Shown here: piece by piece, positions 26,727 through 34,713 of the stretch
Numbering within the stretch: position 1 is the first letter of the stretch
How the letters are laid out: the number at the start of each line of letters is the position of its first letter
The notes under the pieces: model-generated
Databases searched by the model: none
Told to the model about the DNA's origin: nothing
Seen by the model: only the letters and a program-made list of their open reading frames with translations
Program-made: the position numbers and the translations under genes
Source of the DNA: Acidimicrobiia bacterium
Lineage (GTDB): Bacteria; Actinomycetota; Acidimicrobiia; Acidimicrobiales; CATQHL01
Reading direction: 5' to 3'
DNA: 39,933 bases
NCBI GenBank assembly: GCA_021296415.1
Contig: JAGWAL010000028.1
Span: 1 to 39,933, forward strand

Positions 26727-27560
26727 TCAGGTGGCCGCCCCGTGGTCGCGCAGGACGTCGTTCAGCACCGACTTGTCGTGCCGCTCACCGGGGTTCAGGC
26801 GCTTCACCACCAGGACGCAGGGCAGGCCGAACTCCCCGCCGGTGAACGTGCGCGGCCGGGTGCCGGACACGGCCACGCACCACGGCGGCACGACGCCGCG
26901 CCCCAGTTCCTCGCCGGTGGCGGCGTCGATGACCGGGATGGACCCGGTGAGGATGCAGCCCGCTCCCAGGACGGTGCCCTCGCCGACCCGCGCCCCGTCG
27001 GCCACGATGCAGCGGCTGCCGATGAGGCACTCGTCGCCCACCATGACCGGCACCGCCTGCGGCGGCTCCAGCACGCCGCCGATGCCGACCCCTCCGGAGA
27101 GGTGCACGTTGCGGCCGATCTGGGCGCACGACCCCACCGTCGCCCAGGTGTCGACCATCGTGTTGGCCCCCACGTAGGCCCCGATGTTCACGTAGCTGGG
27201 CATCATCACGACGCCGGGCGCCTGGTAGCTGCCCCATCGGGCCGAGGCCCCCGGCACCACCCGCACGCCGCGTTCCTGGTAGCGGGTCTTCAGTGGGATC
27301 TTGTCGGCGAACTCGAACGGGCCCAGCTCGGTGGTCGACATCTCCGACAGCTTGAAGAGCAGCAGGATGGCCTGCTTCAACCACTCGTGGACGACGACGT
27401 CGCCGCCGGGGGAGACTTCGGCCACCCGCGCCTCGCCGGTATCGAGGAGATCGATCGCCTCGTGCACGGCGAGGCGAGCGTCGTCATCGCCGGCGGAGAG
27501 TCCGGCGCGAGCCCTCCACAACTCACCGATCCGAGCCTTGAGATCAGCGCGGTAGATCAT
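26727..27560 (-). CDS. dapD: Tetrahydrodipicolinate N-succinyltransferase
   Basis: A 277-residue protein that transfers succinyl from succinyl-CoA to tetrahydrodipicolinate. The N-terminal helical part (about 1-95) precedes left-handed beta-helix hexapeptide repeats (PSYVNIGAYVGANTMVDTWATVGSCAQIG, shown here only in outline, then IGRNVHLSGGVGIGGVLEP and IGSRCIVADGARVGEG). The conserved EPPQAVPVMVGDECLIG segment is typical of DapD. The size and the TWATVGSCAQIG motif fit the proteobacterial-type DapD, not the longer mycobacterial form (about 320 residues). It sits between dapC (9-base gap) and dapE. It commits this organism to the succinylase branch of lysine/meso-DAP synthesis. Confidence 0.95.
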   Translation of the reverse strand: MIYRADLKARIGELWRARAGLSAGDDDARLAVHEAIDLLDTGEARVAEVSPGGDVVVHEWLKQAILLLFKLSEMSTTELGPFEFADKIPLKTRYQERGVRVVPGASARWGSYQAPGVVMMPSYVNIGAYVGANTMVDTWATVGSCAQIGRNVHLSGGVGIGGVLEPPQAVPVMVGDECLIGSRCIVADGARVGEGTVLGAGCILTGSIPVIDAATGEELGRGVVPPWCVAVSGTRPRTFTGGEFGLPCVLVVKRLNPGERHDKSVLNDVLRDHGAAT

Positions 27561-27569
27561 GGGCGCAGG

Positions 27570-28724
27570 CTAGCGGGGCCCGCTGGGCCTCCCCGGCGTC
27601 GCCAACCGGGCGGCCAGCAACTCCAGGCGCTCGTCCGGCACGGTCGCAGCAAGCCGCACGTGGCCGGCGCCGGCGGATCCGTAGAACTCGCCCGGGCTGA
27701 CCAGCACCCCCGCGGTGGCGGCAAGCCGCTGTGCCAGACCCCAGGCGTCACCGCCCGGCGCGGCAACCCACAGGTAGAAGGCGCCCTCGGGCAACGGCGC
27801 CCGGAGGTCAAGGTGCTCCAGCAACCCCGCCAGCGTCGCCAGCCGGTCCCGGTAGCGCCGCCGCTGGGTCTCCACGTGGTCGTCGTCGTTCAGCGCCGCG
27901 GTCGCCGCGGCCTGGACCGGACCGGGGACCATGCACCCGAGGTGTCGGCGCGCCTGCGCGCAGAAGTCCACCACATCGGCGTCGCCGGTGTAGAAGCCGG
28001 CGCGCACGCCGGCAAGGTTGGAGCGCTTCGACAGCGAGTGGACGGCCACCACCCCGTCGGATCCCTGCGCCAGGATCGTGCGTCCCGCCAGCGGGGGCCC
28101 CTCGCGGGCTCGGTCCCAGGTGAACTCCACATAGCACTCGTCGCTGCACACGACGACACCGCGCTCCCGCCCCCAGGCCGCGGCAGCCGCCAGGTCCTCG
28201 ACGGCGCCGGTGGGGTTGGCCGGCGAGTTCACCCACAGGCACAGGGCGCGGTCGGCGTCACGGGTCCGGATGGCGCCCAGGTCGAGCCGCCCGTTCCCCT
28301 CCAGCGGGACCGGCACCGCCCGCAGCCCGGCCAGCTTCGCGCCCGCGGCGTACGTGGGATACGCCACGGCCGGGTACAGGACGGTGTCCCCCTCGTCGCC
28401 GCGGAGTTGCAGCAGGCGCGGCAGCGAGGCGATCAACTCCTTGGTCCCCACGCAGGCGGCAATGCGCTCCGGGGGCACCTGGACACCGAACCGCCGCGCC
28501 AGCCAACCCGCGGCGGCTCGCAGGAACGCCGCTGAGCCCACCGAGGCGGGATACGAGCGCTCGGCACCGGATCCCGCCAGCGCCTCGACCGCGGCCGGCG
28601 GCGGCGGATCGCACGGATCGCCGATCGAGAGGTCGACGCAACCTCCGGCGTGCGCATCGGCGATCGCCCGCAGGTGCCCCAGGCGGTCGTACGGGTAAGG
28701 CTCCAGAATCAGTGGCGCGCTCAT
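27570..28724 (-). CDS. dapC: Succinyl-diaminopimelate aminotransferase (class I/II)
   Basis: The ATG at 28722-28724 overlaps the hflX TGA as ATGA, so I start here and not at the upstream in-frame codon. The 384-residue fold-type I PLP enzyme has DLSIGDPCDPPPP near the N-terminus, ERIAACVGTKELIASLP, LWVNSPANPTGAV (substrate Asn), VVCSDECYVEF (Asp on the pyridine N), and VHSLSKRSNLAGVRAGF with the PLP Lys. The C-terminal EGAFYLWV and GHVRLAATV (Arg for carboxylate) are typical. In actinobacteria this subgroup is DapC; position directly before dapD and dapE supports that role. It would make N-succinyl-LL-DAP from the keto precursor using glutamate. Confidence 0.92.
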   Translation of the reverse strand: MSAPLILEPYPYDRLGHLRAIADAHAGGCVDLSIGDPCDPPPPAAVEALAGSGAERSYPASVGSAAFLRAAAGWLARRFGVQVPPERIAACVGTKELIASLPRLLQLRGDEGDTVLYPAVAYPTYAAGAKLAGLRAVPVPLEGNGRLDLGAIRTRDADRALCLWVNSPANPTGAVEDLAAAAAWGRERGVVVCSDECYVEFTWDRAREGPPLAGRTILAQGSDGVVAVHSLSKRSNLAGVRAGFYTGDADVVDFCAQARRHLGCMVPGPVQAAATAALNDDDHVETQRRRYRDRLATLAGLLEHLDLRAPLPEGAFYLWVAAPGGDAWGLAQRLAATAGVLVSPGEFYGSAGAGHVRLAATVPDERLELLAARLATPGRPSGPR

Positions 28725-30088
28725 TGCCCGGACCCGGTGCGGCGCGCGTTGCCTGCTCCGGGACACCGGAAGTCGGCGAAGCGGGCCGCCGAGGCGTCGT
28801 CGATGCGCACCAGGAATCGCATCCCGTCGCCGGTCGCCGTCTGCGACAGCACCTGCGACGAGCGGTGCAGCCCGGCCATCACCTCGCCGCGCGAGAACGG
28901 CACCACGAACTCCGCCGTCGACGCTGCGGCTCGTAGCCGGTCACCGATCACGGCGGCCAGATGCTCCGAGCCGGCGCCCGTGGCGGCCGAGACGGCGACA
29001 CTTCCCGGGTTGGCGGCAAGCAAGTACTCGACGCCGCCGGCGATGTCGAGCTTGTTGAACACCAGCAACTCGGGCACCTTGGACGCCCCGATCTCCTGGA
29101 GTACACCCCGCACGGCCTCCACCTGGCCACCGCAGTCCGGTGCCGAGGCGTCGACGACGTGCAGCAGGAGATCGGCGTCGACGACCACCTCCAGCGTGCT
29201 CATGAACGCCTCCACGAACTCGTGCGGCAGCTTGCGCACGAACCCCACCGTGTCGACGAGGAGCACGATCTCGCCTCCGGGCAGGTCGAGGCGCCGGGTG
29301 AGTGCGTCGAGCGTGGCGAACAGCCGATCCTCCACGTGGGCCTCGGCGCCGCAGAGCGCGTTGAGGAGGCTGGACTTGCCGGCGTTGGTGTATCCGACGA
29401 TGGCGACCGTGGGTTGCGCCGAACGCTGCCGCCGCCGCGCCTGGACGCCGCGGTGGCGCCGGATGTCCCGCAACCTGCGCTCGAGGGTGTTGATGCGCCG
29501 CAGCAACCGCCGCCTGTCCACCTCCAGCTGGGTCTCACCGGGTCCTCGGGTGCCGATCCCGCCCGCCTGCTGGCTGAGCCGGTAGCCGGAGCCGCGCAGG
29601 CGCGGCAGCCGGTAGCGCAACTGGGCCAGTTCCACCTGCACCTTGCCCTCCATGCTGGAGGCGTTCCGGGCGAAGATGTCCAGGATCACCGTGGTGCGGT
29701 CAATGGCCGTGCGACCCAGGATGCCCTCGAGGTTGTACTGCTGCGCCGGGCTCAACTCGTCGTCGAACACCACGGTGTCGGCGTCGTGCTCCTCGGCGAT
29801 GTCGCGGATCTCCTGTGCCTTGCCGCGGCCCACGTAGGTGGCGGGATCGATGCGGTCCCTACGTTGCAGGACTCGGTGAACCGGATCCGCACCGGCGGTG
29901 TCGACCAGCCGGGCCAACTCCTCGAGGGACTCCTCCACTGCTGCCGCCGGCTGGGCCGGCGTGGCCACGCCCACCAGCACGATCTGCTCCCGGAAGGCCC
30001 GGTCGATGAAGCCGCCGGCCTCGCCGCCGAACTCACCGAACGCCCCCCGGTGGCTGCCGGCGCGCCCGTCGCCGGTCGGGTCGGTCAC
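28721..30088 (-). CDS. hflX: Ribosome-associated GTPase HflX
   Basis: The GTG at 30086-30088 overlaps the dapF TGA as GTGA and is my start; the frame is open further but has no conserved content. The 455-residue protein has the HflX N-terminal domain (IDPATYVGRGKAQEI, VVFDDELSPAQQYNLE), the helical linker (GPGETQLEVDRRRLLRRI) and a G domain with P-loop GYTNAGKSSLLN, FATLDALTRRL, DTVGFVRKLPHEFVEAF and NKLD. HflX splits or rescues stalled 70S ribosomes, especially under heat and antibiotic stress. It is the middle of a chain of 4-base overlaps, dapF-hflX-dapC. Confidence 0.95.
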   Translation of the reverse strand: MTDPTGDGRAGSHRGAFGEFGGEAGGFIDRAFREQIVLVGVATPAQPAAAVEESLEELARLVDTAGADPVHRVLQRRDRIDPATYVGRGKAQEIRDIAEEHDADTVVFDDELSPAQQYNLEGILGRTAIDRTTVILDIFARNASSMEGKVQVELAQLRYRLPRLRGSGYRLSQQAGGIGTRGPGETQLEVDRRRLLRRINTLERRLRDIRRHRGVQARRRQRSAQPTVAIVGYTNAGKSSLLNALCGAEAHVEDRLFATLDALTRRLDLPGGEIVLLVDTVGFVRKLPHEFVEAFMSTLEVVVDADLLLHVVDASAPDCGGQVEAVRGVLQEIGASKVPELLVFNKLDIAGGVEYLLAANPGSVAVSAATGAGSEHLAAVIGDRLRAAASTAEFVVPFSRGEVMAGLHRSSQVLSQTATGDGMRFLVRIDDASAARFADFRCPGAGNARRTGSGQ

Positions 30089-30990
30089 GAAGTACCGCCG
30101 GCGGTGGCCACGGCCGGCTCCGGCGCCTCGACATCGGCCACGTAGATCACCGGGACGCGCAGCTCGACACCGGAGCCGACGCTCACCTCGGCGACCCCGC
30201 CCGGCATCTCCACCTCGACGGTCCCGGAGACCAGCCCCCAGTGGTGCAGCTGCCAGGCCACCGCCGCCGCCCCGCTGCCGCAGGCCGACGTGGTGCCCAC
30301 GCCGCGCTCCCACACGCGCATGCGCACCCGTGAGCGGTCGAGAACCGCCACGGCTTCGACGTTCACCGGGTCGAAGCGCTGCTGCATGGCGGCGCCGACC
30401 GACTCCAGCGGTAGCGTCTGCAGGACGCCTTCGTCCTCGAGCAGCGCCACGATGTGCGGGTTGCCGATCGACACCCAGCCGGCGCGTAACGGCATCAACG
30501 TCTCCTCGCTCAGGACCGCCGCGGCGCGCCCGGTCTGCGCCTCGTCGGTGGTCGGCTGCCCCAGATGGATCCCGGCGCGGCTGCGGATGCGCCCGAAACC
30601 TGTGCCGGTGTCGTCGGCGTCGGCGAAGCGTGAGGTCCCGATGACGACCCTGCGCTCGCCGGCGATCGTGGCGATGACAACCTCGGACTCGACCCGGCCG
30701 GACCGCAGGGTCAGCGCCTGGGCCAGGCAGGCCAGACCGTTGCCGCTCACCTCCGCCTCGCCCCCGTCGGCGTTGTAGAGGCGCATCGCGGCGCGCAGCG
30801 GCCGCGTCCCGGCGGGGCCGGCGGGGGCACCGGGGTCATCCTCGGGCCGCACCCACATGACTCCGTCGGCGCCCACCCCGCTGGTGCGGTTGCAGACCGC
30901 CCGCACCCATCCGGGCGGGCAGGGGCTGCCGCCGGTCTCGAGCCCAACGAGAAAGTCGTTGCCGAAGACGTGGTGCTTGGTCAGGTGCAT
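30085..30990 (-). CDS. dapF: Diaminopimelate epimerase with Ser in the first catalytic Cys position
   Basis: The start is ATG 30988-30990 (MHLTKHHVFGNDFLV, the usual DapF opening); the long open frame above it is a shadow of miaA. The 301-residue protein has CNRTSGVGADGVMWV, LYNADGGEAEVSGNGLACLAQ, VSIGNPHIV and RVWERGVGTTSACGSGAAA. The second catalytic residue, Cys237, is present. The first, normally the Cys of the CGNG motif, is Ser82 (codon 30745-30747), with a Cys six residues later (Cys88). DapF interconverts LL- and meso-diaminopimelate using two thiols, so this change matters. It may be a lineage variant or reduce activity. The enzyme would supply meso-DAP for peptidoglycan and lysine. 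Confidence 0.92.
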   Translation of the reverse strand: MHLTKHHVFGNDFLVGLETGGSPCPPGWVRAVCNRTSGVGADGVMWVRPEDDPGAPAGPAGTRPLRAAMRLYNADGGEAEVSGNGLACLAQALTLRSGRVESEVVIATIAGERRVVIGTSRFADADDTGTGFGRIRSRAGIHLGQPTTDEAQTGRAAAVLSEETLMPLRAGWVSIGNPHIVALLEDEGVLQTLPLESVGAAMQQRFDPVNVEAVAVLDRSRVRMRVWERGVGTTSACGSGAAAVAWQLHHWGLVSGTVEVEMPGGVAEVSVGSGVELRVPVIYVADVEAPEPAVATAGGTS

Positions 30991-31048
30991 CGGTCGAATG
31001 TCTCCCCGGGGGCCGGGAACAACTCCACCTGTGGTGGTCGAGCTGGTT

Positions 31049-31987
31049 TCAAATCCGGGATTGCTCGAATATCTCCAGGAGGGCCGGGAACACCTCCCAC
31101 GGGTCCTCCCGGACATCCAGCCACCGTATGCGTGGGTCACGGCGGAACCAGCGTTCCTGGCGTCGGGCGAAGCGGCGCGTGCGCTGCACCGCCTCCTCGA
31201 TCGCTTCGGCCAGGCTACAGCGACCGTCGAGATGGTCAAGCAGTTCCCGGTAGCCGAGTGCCTGGCGGGCGGTTCGCGACAGCGGCACCGGGGCACCCCG
31301 CAGCCGGCGCACCTCGTCGAGGAAGCCGGCGTCGAGTTGCTCGCGAAAGCGCTCTGCGATGCGCTCATCCAGCCGCGGGCGGGACAGCCGCAGCCCGACC
31401 TGGGTGAAGAGGGTGGGCCCGTAGCACGTGAGGCCCTGCCCGTAGGACGAGAACCGCCGGCCGCCGCCGACTGTGACTTCCAGAGCGCGGATGATGCGGC
31501 GGCGATTCGCCGCACCGGTCCGCTCGGCCGCGAGGGGATCGCAGCGCTGTAGCCGCTCGTAGAGAACCGTCGTGTCGGGCTCCGCCTCCAGTTCGGCACG
31601 TACGTCGGGATACACCCCCGGGATCTCCAGATCGTCCACGACGGCGCGGGCGTAGAGCCCCGTCCCGCCCACCGCAACCAGCGACACGCCGCGGACGACG
31701 TGCGTCTGGACCAGCGGGCGCACGGCCGCCAGGTACTCCCCCACGGAATAGTCGCTCGCCGCGCCCACCAGGTCGATGCCGTGATAACGCACCCCGACCC
31801 TCTCCTCGTCGGTGGGTGTGCCGGTACCGATGTCCATGTCCCGGTAGACGGCCATGGCGTCCATCGACAGCAGTTCGGCGGGTGGGCGCCTGCGGACCAG
31901 CTCCTGCGCCAGCATCGACTTGCCCGAGGCCGTCGGGCCGACGATGGCGAGTCGGGCCCAGCACCCGTCGTTCTTCCCGTTCACCAT
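31049..31987 (-). CDS. miaA: tRNA dimethylallyltransferase
   Basis: A 312-residue enzyme adding the dimethylallyl group to N6 of A37 in tRNAs that read codons starting with U. The P-loop is AIVGPTASGKSMLA, followed by LLSMDAMAVYRDMDIGT (general base Asp), YHGIDLV and LVAVGGTGLYARAVV. RRIIRALEV and the C-terminal TRRFARRQERWFRRD are family signatures. It starts at ATG 31985-31987. MiaB, which then adds the methylthio group, is encoded 16 bases upstream. The order miaB-miaA-dapF-hflX is the conserved actinobacterial one. Confidence 0.96.
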   Translation of the reverse strand: MVNGKNDGCWARLAIVGPTASGKSMLAQELVRRRPPAELLSMDAMAVYRDMDIGTGTPTDEERVGVRYHGIDLVGAASDYSVGEYLAAVRPLVQTHVVRGVSLVAVGGTGLYARAVVDDLEIPGVYPDVRAELEAEPDTTVLYERLQRCDPLAAERTGAANRRRIIRALEVTVGGGRRFSSYGQGLTCYGPTLFTQVGLRLSRPRLDERIAERFREQLDAGFLDEVRRLRGAPVPLSRTARQALGYRELLDHLDGRCSLAEAIEEAVQRTRRFARRQERWFRRDPRIRWLDVREDPWEVFPALLEIFEQSRI

Positions 31988-32003
31988 CCGCTGTTGGCGC
32001 CGC

Positions 32004-33440
32004 TCAGGCGGCGACCACCGGGATGCGCTCGCGGCGCGCCGGGCCGGCGTGCACCGCCACGAGGTCGCCGAGCAGGTAGTGCGCCCCGGCGCCGCCGATG
32101 TCCACGTCCACGAAGGAGCCCGGGCGCAGCGGCGCGGGCGCCGAGAAGTGCACCAGCTTGTTCTGGCGGGTCCGCCCGCTGGTCAGGTCGGGGCGCGTCT
32201 TGCTGGGCCCCTCCACCAGCACCTCCTCCCGGCGACCGATGCGCGCCTCGTGGCGGCGCCGGGCGGACCGCTCCACGACGGCGCGGAGCCGCTCGTAGCG
32301 CTCGGTCACCACGGCGGGACTCACGAAGTCCTCGGTCCGGTCTGCGGCCTCGGTCCCCGGACGCGGCGAGAACACGAACGTGAAGGCGCTGTCGAATTCC
32401 GCTTCGGCGACCACGGCGAGCGTGGCGGCGAAGTCCTCCTCGGTCTCGCCGGGGAAGCCCACGATGATGTCGGTGCTGACGGCGAGGTCGGGAATCGAGC
32501 GCCGCGCGGCCGCCAGGCGCTCCAGGTAGCGCCCCGCCGTGTAGCCGCGGTGCATGGCGGCGAGGACGGTGTCGCTTCCCGACTGCAGCGGCAGGTGCAG
32601 GTGCTCGCACACGGCAGGCGTCTCGGCCATCGCCGCGATCGTCTCGGCCCGCAGGTCCTTGGGGTGCGGGCTGGTGTAGCGGACCCGGCGGATCCCCTCG
32701 ACCGTGCCGACGGCGCGCAGCAACTCGGCGAACATCGGGCGGACGGGGACCTTCTCGCCGGCGCGGCGGCGGGCCAGCGCCAGGTCGCGGCCGTAGGAGT
32801 TGACGTTCTGGCCGAGCAGCGTGATCTCCACCACGCCGTTGCCGGCCAACTCACCGACCTCCTCCCGCAGCGTCTCGAAGGGGCGGCTGATCTCCGGGCC
32901 GCGCACGGCGGGAACGATGCAGAAGGCGCAGGAATTGTCGCAGCCCACCTGGATCGTCACCCACGCCGAGTGCGGCAGGTCCCTGCGCACGCCGAGCGCC
33001 GAGGGGAAGGCCTCGGCCTCGGCGCGTACGGCTTCGGTGAGGATCTCGGTGATCGGGCCGACCGCCGCGGCGCGGGCCAGCAATTCGGCCGCACGGTGCA
33101 CGTTGTGGGTGCCGAACACCACGTCCACGTGCGGTGCCCGGTCGCGGACGAGATCCTGGTCCTTCTGCGCCAGGCAGCCGCCGACGGCGATCTGCATGCC
33201 CGGGCGCGAGCGCTTGAGACCCTTCAGCCTGCCCAGGTAGGCGTACAGCTTCTGGTCCGCCTTCTCGCGGATGCAGCACGTGTTCACCACCACCACGTCG
33301 GCATCGGCGGGGTCGGCGGCGGCCAGCATGCCGCCGGCCTCGAGCTGGCCGGCGACGCGCTCCGAGTCGTGCTCGTTCATCTGGCAGCCGAACGTGCGGA
33401 TGTAGTACCGCCCCGCGCCGGTCACGCTGTCGCCGCTCAC
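32004..33440 (-). CDS. miaB: tRNA-2-methylthio-N6-dimethylallyladenosine synthase
   Basis: A 478-residue methylthiotransferase starting at GTG 33438-33440. The N-terminal MTTase domain holds three Cys for the auxiliary cluster (RTFGCQMNEHDSE, VNTCCIREKA, AVGGCLAQKD). The radical SAM domain has the CDNSCAFCIVP motif, ITLLGQNVNSYGRD and VSTDIIVGFPGETEEDF. A C-terminal TRAM domain (about 405-465) binds tRNA (GPSKTRPDLTSGRTRQNKL). The enzyme turns i6A37 into ms2i6A37 after MiaA. It follows the recA gene by 81 bases, in which an imperfectly explained palindromic repeat lies. All expected Cys residues are present. Confidence 0.96.
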   Translation of the reverse strand: MSGDSVTGAGRYYIRTFGCQMNEHDSERVAGQLEAGGMLAAADPADADVVVVNTCCIREKADQKLYAYLGRLKGLKRSRPGMQIAVGGCLAQKDQDLVRDRAPHVDVVFGTHNVHRAAELLARAAAVGPITEILTEAVRAEAEAFPSALGVRRDLPHSAWVTIQVGCDNSCAFCIVPAVRGPEISRPFETLREEVGELAGNGVVEITLLGQNVNSYGRDLALARRRAGEKVPVRPMFAELLRAVGTVEGIRRVRYTSPHPKDLRAETIAAMAETPAVCEHLHLPLQSGSDTVLAAMHRGYTAGRYLERLAAARRSIPDLAVSTDIIVGFPGETEEDFAATLAVVAEAEFDSAFTFVFSPRPGTEAADRTEDFVSPAVVTERYERLRAVVERSARRRHEARIGRREEVLVEGPSKTRPDLTSGRTRQNKLVHFSAPAPLRPGSFVDVDIGGAGAHYLLGDLVAVHAGPARRERIPVVAA

Positions 33441-33479
33441 GTATCCAAGCGTAGAGGCAGCCGCCCGCCCGCTGCCGCG

Positions 33480-33508
33480 TGGATTCCGGCCTTCGCCGGA
33501 ATGACGAA
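33480..33508. repeat. REP-like palindromic repeat (ATTCCGGC-CTTC-GCCGGAAT)
   Basis: Perfect 8-base arms at 33483-33490 and 33495-33502 enclose CTTC and continue into GACGA. This matches the widespread intergenic repeat whose translations read WIPAFAGMT or FRRRPES; both appear in the open frames crossing it. It lies between the recA stop and the miaB start. Such repeats are usually present in many copies per genome. I found no second copy in this window. Confidence 0.7.
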
Positions 33509-33521
33509 GCGGCGGTGAGCC

Positions 33522-34576
33522 CTACCGGGTCGCGGCGACCTCCGCCTCGTCCGGTTCGGGCGTCTCGGCGACCTGTGGCAGCAGGCGCTCGGTGACCTTG
33601 CCGGCGATCTCCAGCACCAGGGCGGGGTTCTCCCGCAGGAAGGCCTTGACGTTCTCGCGCCCCTGGCCGATCTGGTCGCCCTCGTAGGTGTACCAGGCCC
33701 CCGACTTCTTCACGATATCGAGCCCCACCGCCAGGTCCAGCACCGAGCCCTCCCGGCTGATGCCCTGGGAGTACATGATGTCGAACTCGGCGGTGCGGAA
33801 CGGCGGCGCCGTCTTGTTCTTCACCACGCGGACGCGGGTGCGGTTGCCGACCACCTCGGCGCCGTTCTTGATGGACTCGATCCGGCGGATGTCGAGGCGC
33901 ACCGAGGAGTAGAACTTCAGCGCCCGGCCGCCGGGGGTGGTCTCCGGCGAGCCGAACATGACCCCGATCTTCTCGCGCAGCTGGTTGATGAAGACGCACA
34001 CGGCGTGGCTCTTGTGCAGGTTGGCGGTGAGCTTCCGCAGGGCCTGGGACATGAGCCGGGCCTGCAGCCCCACGTGGGTGTCGCCCATCTCCCCCTCGAT
34101 CTCGGCCCGCGGCGTGAGCGCGGCCACCGAGTCCACGACCACCACGTCGATGGCCCCCGAGCGGATGAGCACGTCGGCGATCTCCAGGGCCTGCTCGCCG
34201 GTGTCGGGCTGGGAGATGAGCATCTCGTCCACGTCCACCCCGATGGCGGGTCGAGGGCGTGCTCGGCGTCGATGTAGGCACACACCCCGCCGGTGCGCTG
34301 CGCCTCGGCCACGACGTGCAGGGCCAGCGTGGTCTTGCCGGAGGACTCGGGCCCGAAGATCTCCGTGACCCTGCCGCGTGGCAGACCGCCGATACCCAGC
34401 GCCACGTCGAGCGCCAGTGCCCCCGTGGACACGGACTCGATCTGGAGGGCGGTCTTCTCCCCCATCTTCATGACCGCGCCCTTGCCGAAGTTCTTCTCGA
34501 TCTGGCGCAGAGCCAGGTCCAGCGCCTGCTCGCGCACCCTGCCGTTGCCGTTGGTGGCTGCGGTGTCCCTCGTCAT
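33522..34576 (-). pseudogene. recA: Recombinase RecA, disrupted by a frameshifting deletion
   Basis: The ATG at 34574-34576 has GGAGGT 9 bases upstream. The first frame gives 110 residues of good RecA, including [37 protein letters not shown] (Walker A) and [10 protein letters not shown]. RecA then needs five residues (xYAxx) before IGVDVDEML, but only two bases (34245-34246) lie between the Pro codon and that Ile. So about 13 bases are missing and the frame shifts. The other frame carries the rest: [35 protein letters not shown], loop L2 region [22 protein letters not shown], and the C-terminal domain to TGA at 33522. Without correction the protein ends early and is inactive. It is either a real lesion or an assembly error. 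No recX follows. Confidence 0.9.
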
Positions 34577-34658
34577 CGGTCCGTTACCTCCTGGGTGGGT
34601 TGAGTCCCCGGCCCCCGCGGGCGCCGGTTCCGTCGATCGTTCGGGGGAAGTCCGTCTG

Positions 34659-34664
34659 TGAATA
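34659..34664 (-). promoter_or_regulatory. Candidate recA -10 box
   Basis: Read on the - strand, TATTCA lies about 85 bases before the recA ATG, with GTGTCA 16 bases upstream as a modest -35 box. That -35 box falls in the 23-base palindrome at 34678-34700, which is where a repressor or activator would act. Confidence 0.3.
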
Positions 34665-34677
34665 TTCTGGGGAGGGG

Positions 34678-34700
34678 GTGTGACACACTATGTGTCGCAC
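34678..34700. promoter_or_regulatory. 23-base palindrome between recA and msrB
   Basis: Arms GTGTGACACA and TGTGTCGCAC match in 9 of 10 positions around a CTA centre. The element overlaps the proposed recA -35 region and lies 68 bases before msrB. It does not fit the CGAAC-N4-GTTCG SOS box of mycobacteria and Bacillus. It is a strong candidate operator for recA, for msrB or for both. Confidence 0.55.
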
Positions 34701-34713
34701 CTGTGGCAACCCC

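Noticed and set aside
32851-34281. A long - strand open frame across recA and miaB with Arg/Pro-rich sequence
   Set aside because: It is a GC-rich shadow frame; the real recA and miaB frames have clear homology and it crosses the REP-like repeat.
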